A DNA stretch of 64,000 bases, from contig NC_085872.1 of assembly GCF_034702125.1 (NCBI RefSeq), forward strand, positions 24,893,002 through 24,957,001. The letters are read 5' to 3'. Below the pieces are notes generated by a model. That model had not been told where the DNA came from. It saw nothing but the letters and a program-made list of their open reading frames with translations, and did not search any database. Each line of letters opens with the position of its first letter. Positions within the stretch are counted from its first letter, which is position 1. This stretch comes from Engraulis encrasicolus. Its lineage: Eukaryota > Chordata > Actinopteri > Clupeiformes > Engraulidae. Shown here piece after piece: positions 38,466-49,499 of the stretch. Position numbers and translations under genes: made by a program.

Positions 38466-39199
38466 ACCGTATGCCTGCCTTTCTTTTGCATATAGTGTCT
38501 AAAATGAGTTGCATACATCGAGCAATCAAATGTTTGTTTGAACAGATTCAAGAAGCTTTAAATACATTTTTCACATGAAATTAAGAGGTTCTTCCCCAGG
38601 CGAAAAGGTGAACATAGTGGAGAAGTGGAAGACCAAGCAATATAAAACAGGTGGCAGAGCCTGAACAGCGGAGTGAAGAGCAGCAACTCAAACCAAGATA
38701 TGACCACAAGGTCGGCAAACACAATAGGTCTAAATATAGGGAAAAATATGGCTATGGGGCATCCCTTACACAGAGCACAGTGAAGTAATATGTCTTGACG
38801 TGTATGTATGAAAGTTATGAAGGCACCATGCCAACGGATTTGAATAGTTGGATTATAAATCCATGTACCATATCTAACATTCAGGAAGCCAATAATGCGA
38901 CTTCAGCATGCGACTGCTTTGGCCATGCTCAGTGTTGGGCTCTCAGGCCCAGGCCCACAGAGCCTTTACATGAAAGACCGCTTTTAAATCCAAAGTGAAT
39001 CTCATCCAACATTCTTAAAACGACTAAGGTGTTCTGTGAGTTTGAAATGAACAGACTACGTACTGCGCTATTGTGTTAATCAAAATTATTTTCATCACAG
39101 TATGTAGGAATTAAATAGCAACCAAGTTATGTCACTGTGTATTATTTCAAAGGCAAGTTGCCTGCGACATCTGACCCTTTAGTTAATGTTTGAAACCCA

Positions 39200-39676
39200 G
39201 GCTATGTCTCAAATCACACACTTGTGTCAGTGCACTGTGTCACTGTGCACTGACTGTCACTATGCACTGAGGTCTTTAGTGCATAGGGTCGTGGAAAAAC
39301 TTGAGCACTACGCACTGTGCCCTCGCTGGAAGTGACGGCTGATCATGGCATTACCTCACCAAAATATCAGTTTGCTACTGTGTACAATGCACAGCGTCTG
39401 GTGCTTGACCCCCCAAAAGGACAACAATCACACATACAATACTTTGGTTGGCATGAAAAGATTGGTGCACCTTCAACATTACTTACAGAATTAGGAGACT
39501 GTTGACCAAACTCTTCTACTGAACTGAATGCCACATTGAAATTTCAGTTCCGCCATTGTTAGGGGATCATCCTGGCACTTTCAGTGCACTGGCTCAACTG
39601 AAATTTTCAGCGTGAGCGCCCTAGGCACTGAAAAACAGTGCCCGAAGTGCACAAGTGCGGCATTTGAGACACAGCC
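39200..39676. mobile_element. Inverted-repeat DNA transposon, 3-bp duplication, copy 1 (PIF/Harbinger-like)
   Basis: Starts GGCTATGTCTCAAAT and ends ATTTGAGACACAGCC, flanked by CCA on both sides (39197-39199, 39677-39679). The related copy at 46734-47280 is flanked by TAA, the usual Harbinger target. Interior holds many GTGCACTG/CAGTGCAC words. No intact transposase. Confidence 0.75.
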
Positions 39677-39793
39677 CCAGTGTGGCCCTTGTGCCAAATA
39701 ATTACCTACCCTAAAAGTGCAAAATATACAATCTTAACATAATTGTATTGATGATGATTGTGTCATTTGAAAGAAAATTAGTCACTCACAAAA

Positions 39794-40072
39794 GGGCAGT
39801 CATGGGTAAGAGGTTAGGGCGTCAGACTTGTAGCCCAAAGGTTGCCAGTTTGACCACGTGGGTGGGGGGAGTAATTAACCAGTGCTCTCCCCCATCCTCC
39901 TCCATGTGACTGAGATACCCTGAGCATGGTACCGTTCGGGCGCCATTGAGGGCTGCCCCCTTGCACGGGTGAGGCAAAAATGCAATTTCATTGTGTGCAG
40001 TGTTCTCTTGTGTGCTGTGAAGTGATGTGTCACACTGACAATAATGGGAGTTGGAGTTTCCCAATGGGCTCG
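39794..40072 (+). mobile_element. tRNA-derived SINE, family copy 2
   Basis: Starts GGGCAGTCATGGGTAAGAGG, keeps the same body as the 26820-27117 copy, and ends GGAGTTTCCCAATGGGCTC. Its B box is decayed (AGTTTGACCAC). Confidence 0.85.
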
Positions 40073-40348
40073 GGAAAACTGTATTAACAAAAAACAAGCA
40101 AACAAAAACAAAAAAGCAGACAGACTTAAGGTTTAGCGAGACACCACCATCAACTGAATTCTACAAAATACCCTTTACCGGCAGGGCAGTTATCCACATG
40201 GTCACGTGTTGTTCCGTCAGAGAAACATGTCAGTTCATTTAATCTTGATTCAGGCCCAAGTTCACAGATAATGGTGCAGGACTCAAAGATACAGCATACC
40301 CTTGTCAGTAATCTGATCGATAACCCTCACTTACCACCCTTTCCCCTC

Positions 40349-40353
40349 CTCTC

Positions 40354-40420
<67 letters not shown>
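40349..40420 (+). repeat. (CT)n microsatellite
   Basis: About 72 bp of CT with two single-base interruptions. Confidence 0.97.
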
Positions 40421-40615
40421 GTACTGGACAACGATAGCCACCCCATGCACCCAATATTTTGGCAACCAGAGGAGCCTGTTAAGGACAGACAGGTTATGAC
40501 GGTTATTTGTCTCCAGGGCCATCCAACTGGACAACACCACACAGAAGAATATACAGACAGAGATCATAATTGGTGAATGGAAAGCTTAAACCAACCCCCT
40601 TGCACCTGTACACTT

Positions 40616-41225
40616 ACAGCCACGGCAAAAAATTGAGAGACCACTTCGAAATGTTCAGCTTTTCTGATTTTGCTATGGATAGGTATGTGTTTGAGTAAAC
40701 ACATTTCATTCTATAAACTACCGACAACATTTCCTCCGAATTTCAAAAGAAAATCATGTCAAAAAAAAAAAAAAAATCAAGTCATTTAGATCATTTATTT
40801 GCAGAAAATCTCAAAATGGTCAAAATAACACATAAGATGCAATGTTTCCAAGAAAGAAGAAAACAAGATGATATTAACTTTAAAACAACATACTAGTAAT
40901 GTATTGACTTAGGACTAATTCAGAAATCAATATTTGGTGGAATAAGCCTGATTTGTAGTCAAAGGTTGATGCGTTTTGGTATGCATTCCATTAGGTCCTA
41001 GTCCTTCGCATTGTTCTGACTTTATTCCAGGCCTGGTGCAAGAATTCAAGTTGCTGAGCTTGGGTTGATGGCTTGTGACCATCCAGCTTCCTCTTGATCA
41101 CATTGCAGAGGTTTTCAAGGGGGTTCGGGCCTGGGGTTTGGGCTGACCATGTCAGGGTATTGATCTGGTGGTCCTCCATCTACAGTTTGATTGGCAAACT
41201 GAGTGGCTGGAGCATTGTCCTTCTC
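40616..41225 (-). pseudogene. Tc1/mariner transposon fragment with transposase C-terminus
   Basis: Minus-strand reading at 41179-40991 includes WSAQTPGPNPLENLCNVIKR and KLDGHKPSTQAQQLEFLHQA, the D-E/D region of Tc1-like transposases (usual form WPAQSPDLNPIENLW). The catalytic DLNPIE acidic residue context is changed (PGPNPLEN). TACAGCCACGGCAAAAAATT at 40615-40634 is probably one terminal repeat. The other end and most of the transposase are missing. Confidence 0.8.
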
Positions 41226-41469
41226 TTAAAAAAAAAAACTGTCCTCAGCGTTCAGGGGCGTTGTCAGAACAGAATGAATCATGTTTTGGCCCAAAGTAAC
41301 TCTGTATGTGATTTCAGAGACGCATCATTTGAGACAATGAATTTGACCGATTTCAGTCTTGCTGAGGCACCCTGTGGTAGGCCTGAGGCAGGCTGTATTT
41401 GCACTCCTTTTACCTCTGTGGGGCTGCTGCAGTGTATTCCAGTCATCCCATTTTTTTTTGACTAAGTGT

Positions 41470-41640
41470 CCTTCAGTGACGAGTGGAGGTGCAAAACGAA
41501 CAGCAGATACTACCTGGTACTACCTGTTATTTCACACGTGACCTGAAGAAGGCCGACAGGCCGAAACGTTGTCACATTAAAAACTGTTTATTTAACTTGA
41601 GAGTGTGCGGCACTTCTCTCCTCCTGCAATTATACGTTTC
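41470..41640 (+). mobile_element. Penelope-like retroelement tail with hammerhead-like ribozyme
   Basis: 41538-41575 reads GTGAC CTGAAGA A GGCC GACA GGCC GAAA CG TT GTCAC. This fits a minimal hammerhead: core CTGANGA and GAAA, stem II GGCC/GGCC, a two-base-pair stem III (AC/GT), cleavage after GTT, and stem I GTGAC/GTCAC; one extra A precedes stem II. Such minimal hammerheads are known in Penelope-like elements. No reverse transcriptase is left here; element borders are uncertain. Confidence 0.45.
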
Positions 41641-41699
41641 CTTCAGTGTCATTCTTCAACATGTTGAATGAACATTTATTGGTAATATTCATACTGATT

Positions 41700-44072
41700 A
41701 GGTGGCAGCAATTCTTTTAGAGCCATAAATGATATGAGCATTTTAGCACTAGATACAATCAGAGCAGACCACTGACACTTGGTCAGTTGTTGTGGTGATG
41801 ACATAAGAAAATATCTATGTCCTATTCTATGCCATTTTTCATAGAATGTTTTATTTATTCATGAATTGTCAACAATCACATAATAAGAAGGTAGGCTATT
41901 ACACATGCAGTAACATTTAACACAACGTAAAACAGCACAGTATAGGTAGTTATTGCAAATCTCCAGGAAGACTCCATGTCATCATGCACAGGAATTGCCC
42001 CTTTTGCATACTAACAATCTGTATTTCAAGTGTCCAATCACGGTGGGAAGGCAGTCCTAGAATAACTCCTACTCCCCCTACCCCATGCCGTATCTCATTC
42101 ATTCAAATGCAGCGGAAATGCCTTGTGTTTCCATGTTCAGCTTTGCTGGGTCCCACGGTGGAGAGACACTGCGCTGCACGGCCCTCCCTTCTTTTTGCAT
42201 AATCTGATACGAGTGCCGTAATCGTGGTGGGTGGAAGGCAGAAATCAAATGACTTCTCTCGTGCAGTGGTGCAAGAATGGGAGTCCTCTACCCACAACAG
42301 TGACCGAAGCATCATGGAAATACAGCCAAAGAGGTCTCCCATTCACTGAGGGAAACCTACAGGAACAACTTGGGGGTTGCTGTGGAAAAGGGTTCACTGT
42401 GTGCATGCAGTGCAGTTGATGGTTGGCATTGGATACTCCTGTTGTAATGCTAACAGGCTGTTCCCAACAGCGTTGATCCGTGAAAGGAACACAGCATGCG
42501 GGGGGAAATTAAGCCTGTCTGTCATGAAGCCTAGCTTGTTGCCTGGTTTTTACTCAGACTAGGCTGGGCGGCAGCGGGCTAGCAGTGTTGGGTGTATGAT
42601 ATATTGAGTATATTGAGTATGTACAATGTATTGAGGAGGGGGCCCGTTCAGGTGAGTTTGATGAGGGTCAAATGAAAGTTGTCAAAGGTCCTGGTGACGG
42701 CCCTCATTCAGATTGCTGAACATTGCAAGAACACTGCAGTCAATGTTGACTCTGCACAAATGAATCTGACTGTAACACATTTATCTGCTTTTTGATTTGT
42801 CTTTGAAAATGGCAAATAAAGAATTGTTGACCACAGGGAAAGAATACCAGGGTTACGAAGGTGCTTCATTGGTAATAGGTGAATCCTGAGCATACGTCAC
42901 TCTTCGACATGCCCCTGTGTGCATGGAATTCAGAGGGCTTTCCTCTTCATTGCTCCGTGCACTGTTATTGGAGTACAGATTGGATCACCACGCTACATCT
43001 GTGGAAAAGGTGCCACCACTTCCGATGGCCTGCCGCTTCCTGGAGCAGCTGCTTGCCTTGGGGGCTCCCACTCATTCACAGGAAAGAGAAGCACGTGCAG
43101 GCCAGCCAGGAGTGTGCACAGAATCGTAAAACATAGCACAGTGCTTTCATGATTGGATAATAAGATGATGGGGGGAAAATAATGTTTAAGTGAACGTGCA
43201 TTTTACTGTGTTCATTTTTTTTTTAATTGCAAGTGGCGGAAATGACAGATGAAGTCTTGTGATCAGGGAAGCCGACAGGTGGACAAAGGGGACAGTCATC
43301 ACAGGCCCAGGGTTAGAGGGGCCCCAGAATTGGGTTCTCGTTACATTGCATGTATTGAGTGGGGGGGGGGGCTTTCAGATGACTTTGTCCTACGCCCAGT
43401 CAAAGCTGTCAGCGGCCCTGCTTGCAATTTCACTCATGTGGTAGGCCTACTGTGTTCGATATGACCCGTCCAGACTGGACTAATTGAATGCAACAGTAAA
43501 CAGCTCAACTACAGACACGAGGAACCAGGTTGTTAGATTTGGTTACTGGCTAAAAGAATCACATTAATAACCAGAATTGTCCTTTACCATGCATGTCAAA
43601 GTAGAATCAGAAGTGTAGCCCTATAATATAAGAGATAATCTTACGGTAGGCTACTTCAAAATTAACATGTATAAAATAGAACTCTGTTATGTAGCCTAAT
43701 AAACAAGGGTCCCCAAGGCAAACCACTGAGAACAGAGTAAATACATGCATAAATCATGCAAACACACAAATAATCACAACATCTGGAGAAATTGTGAACA
43801 AATGAATAAATATACTAACAAACACAAATAAATAAATAAGCTAAATAGATATGTTTTGTCTTTCATTTGGAGGTGGACATTTGAGTATGAAGTGGCAAGG
43901 CATTCCATATGAGCCAGCAACACTGAAGGAGTGGAAGACTGGATTCAGTGAGGCAGTCAATAGGCATCAGTGGATCAGGGTCTTCAGGCAGGCTATGGGG
44001 TTTTGGAAATTGAAGTTTTATAAATACTGAGGGAAAGGCTGTAAGGGCATGAGTGAGTCTAGATATGGTATG
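41700..44072. other. Intergenic, nothing recognised
   Basis: No gene, RNA or transposon that I can support. Short ORFs at 42100-43150 lack any recognisable domain or splice context. A G run lies at 43362-43371. Confidence 0.6.
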
Positions 44073-44080
44073 ACCTATGG

Positions 44081-44396
44081 CAGGGGTATTCAATTAAATG
44101 TCAATGAGGGCCAGTTTTTCAAATTCCTCACAGTAAAGGGGCCGGATTTTCCATATGTATTGTAGCCAACTGTCAATGAAAAAAATATGGGACACTTCAT
44201 TGAGGTGGGGGTCAGGGGGTCCTTCCCCAGAAAATGTTGCATTTCTTATATGTAATTTCCTGCATTTTAACGTTCAGTGTACGGAATCCATACTTTTTAT
44301 CTCTAAATTCCGAAAAACAATTCCATATTTCAAGGAGCTTGTGGGGGGCCAGAGCCGGCCGCATCTGGCCCCAGGGTCACCATTTGAATAACACTG
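44081..44396. mobile_element. hAT-type MITE, 316 bp, with 8-bp target duplication
   Basis: Begins CAGGGGTATTCAATTAAATG and ends CATTTGAATAACACTG, flanked by perfect 8-bp repeats ACCTATGG at 44073-44080 and 44397-44404. The GGCCGCATCTGGCCCC block near the right end is typical of a common fish hAT family. Confidence 0.88.
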
Positions 44397-44404
44397 ACCT
44401 ATGG

Positions 44405-46090
44405 GAATGTAAGGGGTGTCACACTTGGGATGGTTAGGCATTGTAAAATGTTTATGAACGTATAGCTAAATTGAAAAGCAACTGAACAAAACGTTTAATG
44501 CCTCTGTAACACCGGTGGCTCTATGAAAATAAAAGGCCCACATTAGGCCTGGCCATGTGGCAACATATGAATGAGTCAATGCAGAATTAGCCTACCGGAC
44601 AAGGGCCTGAATCATCAGGTTCCCTGAAGAGTAGTGTTATACTGCCCCCTACAGTATCATATAGCATACTTTATAGCATCATTTTTAACCTGTTAGATTG
44701 GTTTATACCATACCGGAGGCTATTATTATGAGCTTTTGAGGTTTCTTCCTTCACAAAGAAAAAAAAAACACTATAATATGCTTCCTACAGTGTTGAATAA
44801 AATAGCTAAACTTTTTTGGATATGTCTGTGTGCTGATGACTTAGACCTGTTATCATCAGATAGGCTAAACGTTTTTCTTCTAAATATTTCTTCTTTTCTT
44901 CTCATAAAGGTCCAAAACCATTCAACCTGTCAATCATTGCAAAGGGGCATATTATGAATGGGTTTGATTACCCCTGTGTGACTTGGGGAGGGAGCTAATC
45001 ACACACAATGTTGTGGTCCACATATACTGCAACAAAAACTGTGTTTACATGACGGCTGTAGGCCTACTCTCAAGAAACAAAGTTATTCATCTTCATTTTC
45101 GTTAGAAGTTATGTAAAAAGCTTTTTAATGTATGAGACTCCTATTCGAATCATTTATCTCACTCAGCAATATAAAAACAAGCCTGTAGGGGGCGACTTGA
45201 GGGGCGACTCATGCCAAGGCTTGGGCCTTCTCAAAATATTTCTTCAATTAGACATTCTAACAATGGGCTATAAAACGCACTAGCACATAAAAGTAATTAG
45301 AGTTAAAGTATGCCTAATTAAAATTAAGTTGGACATTTGAAATGCTTTATGTAGGCTATTCTTTTCTTGGTCTACAATGCTACTGCCCTTCTATGTCTTG
45401 ATTTACTGTAGGCCTATCCTTTTAATTTAGTCAGACATATGTAGCTCATTTCAGTTCATTGCGCCAGTTATGTTTTACATTTACTTGTAGACTTAAAAGT
45501 GCAGTGATTTTGTGCTTAAGTAAACTATTAAACTATAAACTATAAATAAAGTATGCCAGTTTAGAAACCCAGCTTGTAACCTCATTGATAAGTAGCCCTA
45601 TGAATTCACTGGTAAGCTATTTCTCAAGCAGCAAGTTGCAATAAACTATATTCAGTTGTGTAGACTTAAAATAATGTAGGAAGTATGTAATTGATTATTC
45701 AGACATTTTTCATGTTTTCAGCTGCCTCCTTTGTTTCAGTTTCAGTCCACTCACATGCTCAGCGGCCTGGTCCCTAAAACATTTGTGGACATGCCCAAGA
45801 CCTTTCAGTACTTCATCACTGCAGTAGGTCTCAGCCATTGCTCTTTGTGACAAGCACATCTACACACTGTTCCTCTCACACTGAACTGTGAACTCCCTTT
45901 GTCATCCCAAGTGGGCACTGCAAAAGATTTACTGATCTTTTGTACGCTTTTGCTTTTTAAAGTGTCGACATGGTTTGAGGCATGTGAGATTATTATTGAA
46001 TAGGTCTGTAGGAATTTAAAGGAACAAAACCTCTCCAAATTGACCTCATATGTCTCGAGCATTGTCTTCTTTGCTCTTCACCGTTGGGGA
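44405..46090. other. Intergenic, AT-rich, nothing recognised
   Basis: No supported feature. A stretch at 45720-45830 has an acceptor-like TTTGTTTCAG followed by an open frame of about 35 codons, but no homology I recognise and no partner exon. Confidence 0.55.
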
Positions 46091-46092
46091 TA

Positions 46093-46265
46093 AGAGAATC
46101 CCCACTGCTCACAGACCAACTATCCAACACTTTAATGACCTCCAGACTCTCCCCACCACACGTCCCCTTTTTCCACAGAGCACAATCATCTGCAAACAAT
46201 GATTTGCCTATTTCAGGCCTAACGTTGGCGAATAAATCATTGATCATAATGGCGAACATAAGGGG
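46093..46265 (-). pseudogene. LINE reverse transcriptase fragment (FADD motif)
   Basis: Minus-strand reading MINDLFANVRPEIGKSLFAD then DCALWKKG carries the reverse transcriptase catalytic FADD box of a non-LTR retrotransposon. The frame degrades on both sides; no endonuclease or 3' tail is seen. Confidence 0.75.
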
Positions 46266-46638
46266 CTAATGGTGCTATCCGGAGAATTTTTTCAGGATTT
46301 TCCGAGGAGGAAGGACGCGGTCCCATGTGAACCTACACCCCGACAATTTCTTTTGGATCAAAGTTCTTCCTTCAATATCCATTGAACCATTGACATTGTG
46401 TCATGTGGTTACACAGACCTTGATTAATTTACATACCACGTACACTTAGATATATGCTCTCATTGTTCACAATGAGCCAGATTTTTTTTACATTGACACA
46501 CCTGGCCCTACAGACGTGTGAAAAGCAACAACTACATCTTCTCTGGCAACTGGCACAATTCCATCAACACTAAAGGTTGTCATTATTAGACCAACACTGA
46601 AAAAGCCTGGACTGGATGGTGATTACCTCGACAATTAA

Positions 46639-47546
46639 AGGTGCACTATGTAATATTTATTTCCAAACTTCATGCTGCCCATTCCCAAATTTTACCTTTT
46701 TCATGAATACTTACCACCACCATCAAATTCTAAGGCTGTGTCTCAAATGCCACACTTGTGCACTTCAGGCACTGTTTTTCAGTGCCTAGGGCGCTCACGC
46801 TGAAAATTTCAGTTGAGCCAGTGCACTGAAAGTGCCAGGATGATCCCCTAACAATGGCGGAAAATGCAGTGCTTGAATGATGGACACTGCACGCACTAAA
46901 CGGCGGCCATGTTGACAATGACACGGAGGAAATGTGGCATTCAGTTCAGTAGAATAGTTTGGTCAACAGTCTCCTAATTCTGTAAGTAATGCTGATGGGA
47001 CACCAACCTTTTCATGCCAACCAATGTATTGCATGTGTGATTGTTGTCCTTTGGGGTGAAATACATGGAAATATAAGCCCCAGACGCTGTGGATTGTTAA
47101 CAGTAGCCAACTCATATTTTGGCGAGCTAATGCCATGCTCAGCCGTCACTTCCAGCGAGGGCACAGTGCATAGTGCTTACATTTTTTCACAACACTATGC
47201 ACTAAAGACCTCAGTGCACTGTGTGCACTGTGCACTGACTGTCAGTGCACTGACAAAAGTGCGCCATTTGAGACATAGCCTAAAGTATTCATTATGACTG
47301 GGAAAATGACATACGTACATGAAAAGGGAGATCTTCTCAATGTCCGGCAATTTTGAATACCGGTATTCTGAAATAGACATTTTTAGCCGCAAAACGTACA
47401 GTTTTTGGTCATACAGTACTAGTAAATATTAATTTATTATGTAGTCAATATTCATGAAAAGAGCAAATCTGGCAATAGGCAGGATAGTTTCAATGAGCAG
47501 CATAATTGCAATACCTTCTCTGGCCACCATCATACACAGTGCACCT
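46639..47546 (-). mobile_element. piggyBac-type MITE, copy 2, split by a Harbinger-like insertion
   Basis: Same family as 27914-31476, opposite orientation. Ends AGGTGCACTATG and CAGTGCACCT; TTAA at 46635-46638 and TTAG (one change) at 47547-47550. Without the insert at 46734-47280 it is about 358 bp. Confidence 0.85.
46734..47280. mobile_element. PIF/Harbinger-like transposon, copy 2, nested, TAA duplication
   Basis: Starts GGCTGTGTCTCAAATGCCAC and ends GCGCCATTTGAGACATAGCC; TAA at 46731-46733 and 47281-47283. It lies in inverted orientation to the copy at 39200-39676. A three-base TWA target is the Harbinger signature. It is non-autonomous. Confidence 0.82.
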
Positions 47547-47550
47547 TTAG

Positions 47551-47830
47551 TGAAAGCCCAAATTGGAAACTCCCATTGTCACTGTCATACAGCACTCCAC
47601 AGCACACAGTGCTCACTGCACACAATGAAATTGCATTTATGCCTCACCCATGCAACGGGGCAGTCCCCAATGGCACCCCAAGGGAGCAGTGCTGTGGGAC
47701 ATCACCATACTCGGTGTACCTCAATCATGGAGGAGGATGGAGAGCACTACTCCCCCACCAAACTGGCAGGTCGGGAGTCGAACTGGCAACCTTTGGGATA
47801 CAAGTCTCACTCCCTAACCGCTACTCACAC
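47551..47830 (-). mobile_element. tRNA-derived SINE, family copy 3
   Basis: Reverse orientation; body matches copies at 26820 and 39794. B box GGTTCGACTCC... is read as GCCAGTTCGACTCCCGAC on the minus strand, better kept than in copy 2. Its tail abuts the piggyBac MITE end exactly. Confidence 0.85.
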
Positions 47831-48079
47831 ACAATAATGTCGCTCTATGCTTCACCTCAAACAATAACATCTCTTTAGTCTACCACTTATGAAAAAGCAC
47901 TCAAACAACAACTACCACGGCAGAGGGATTAATGTTTTCAGCATGCAAACACTTCATATTTAGTAGGTCTGCTGAAACAACAGGTGGAAAGGAGAAGCGA
48001 CTGGAGCGCAGTCTAAAAGCGTCTGTCAATTAAACGCTATGGTGACGTGCATACCCAAATTCCAAACCTATATTTTGAG

Positions 48080-48170
48080 AATAGATTAACGTGCGATATT
48101 ATCTTTATCGCGCGACAAGAGTCTCACATTATCGCAGCACGTTAACGCCGATAACGGCCCACCACTATTA
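48080..48170. repeat. Dispersed repeat fragment (TTAACGC/TATCGCGC words)
   Basis: Contains ATTAACGTGCGATATT, TTATCGCGCGACAAGAG and GCACGTTAACGCCGATAACG, a CpG-rich block I recall as widely repeated in fish genomes. No borders visible, class not assigned. Confidence 0.35.
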
Positions 48171-48591
48171 TAATTACATTTGATGATGTTTTGTTTGCTC
48201 CCCATATACTTGCATTGCTACTCTTAATTTGGCAGTACTGTTAAAAAAGGCAATGCAAACACATAGACGAAAATGATATGCACATTCATGAATAATACTT
48301 GGAAATACTGCAAATATGTGAAAATAAAAAAGGGTGGACTGTTCCTTTAAATTGTTTGAGAGCCATCAGACAGAACCTTTTTTTGCCCAGATCCAGAACC
48401 ACTGATCTCATTTCTACATCACGACATGGAGTTTCACAAGGATCAGTACTGGGGTCACTCCTATTATCTAGCTCCTTCCCCTTGGTAACATCCTTAGACA
48501 TCATGGAATCCAGTTTTCTCTGATGACACCCAGTTTCTCTCCAATACCACCCTCCCACCAAAAGCGCTTACTACCTTTCTTCATGACATAC

Positions 48592-49239
48592 CCCTTACGA
48601 AAATCGACCATGGTTTTACTGTAGTGACCATGGTTTTACTATAGTAACCATGGTTTCTCTAAGTAGGCCAACTCTGAACCAACCATAGTATTACTATGGC
48701 TTATTCATGTTGTTTTCGGGTAACCATGAAAATCATCGTTTCTGACTAACCATGGATCATGGTTATTCATGGTTTTCATGTTTTTTTCAGCATGGTTTGT
48801 GTCTATGGTTTAACCATAGTCACAAACCATGCTCAAAAAACATGGTTAAATGTGGATTTCATGCTCACCCAAAAAACATGAAAACTTTTTCACAGCGGTG
48901 GTGTAATTGTTCAGTTGGTCTGAAGATCACAGAGTTGCAGGTTCAAATCCCACCCTTACCTCTCCCTACACCTCCATCCATGACTGATGTGCCCTTGAGC
49001 ATTGCACCTACCCCACATTGCTCCAAGGACTGTCGCCAATATGCGTGTTGGATAAGAAAAGTGGCAGCTAAGTGAAATTTAATTAACAATTATAAACCGT
49101 GGTAAAACCATGGTGAGTTTTCAGAGTAAAACCATGATTAATTTTATAGTTAAACCATTATGAAACCAAAAACCGTGCCGAACCATGCTTTAAAAAAAAT
49201 CCATGCAATCATGGTTTCCCATGCCGATTTTTGTAAGGG
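48592..49239. mobile_element. TIR element with ACCATGG repeats, nested in the LINE
   Basis: Terminal CCCTTACGAAAATCG and CGATTTTTGTAAGGG match 14/15 as inverted repeats. Flanks ACATAC and ACATGC may be a 6-bp duplication with one change. The body is built from many ACCATGGTTTTAC/AACCATAG units. A SINE lies inside it at 48895-49085. Confidence 0.72.
48895..49085 (+). mobile_element. tRNA-derived SINE nested inside the CCATGG element
   Basis: Head TGGTGTAATTGTTCAGTTGG (A box region), B box GGTTCAAATCC, and 3' tail TTGGATAAGAAAAGTGGCAG then CTAAGTGAAATTTAAT, the tail shared by many fish SINEs and LINEs. Confidence 0.75.
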
Positions 49240-49499
49240 ACATGCACATGCATGGATGACAAGGGACTACCCAACAGTATATGGAACAGCAATAACACAG
49301 AGCTTTTACTTTTTGGGACCCCAGCAACACTTACGAAAAGCATTATCAAAGTCCTCCCAGCATATTACACCTACTGTATGCTGTGTCAATTACACTGGCT
49401 TTCTCTAATTCAAAAGATTCACTGTAGCCTCTTAGTGCAGATGGGGTCGCCGGCGGGCCTATGCACTATTTGTCGAAAATACTCAACTACATCATAACA

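Noticed and set aside
42879..43152. Overlapping ORFs of 70-85 codons in three frames
   Set aside because: Several frames open at once with no domain, start context or splice signals indicates random openness, not coding.
45720..45850. Possible isolated exon after TTTGTTTCAG
   Set aside because: About 35 open codons with no recognised protein, no donor of quality and no partner exon; could be chance.
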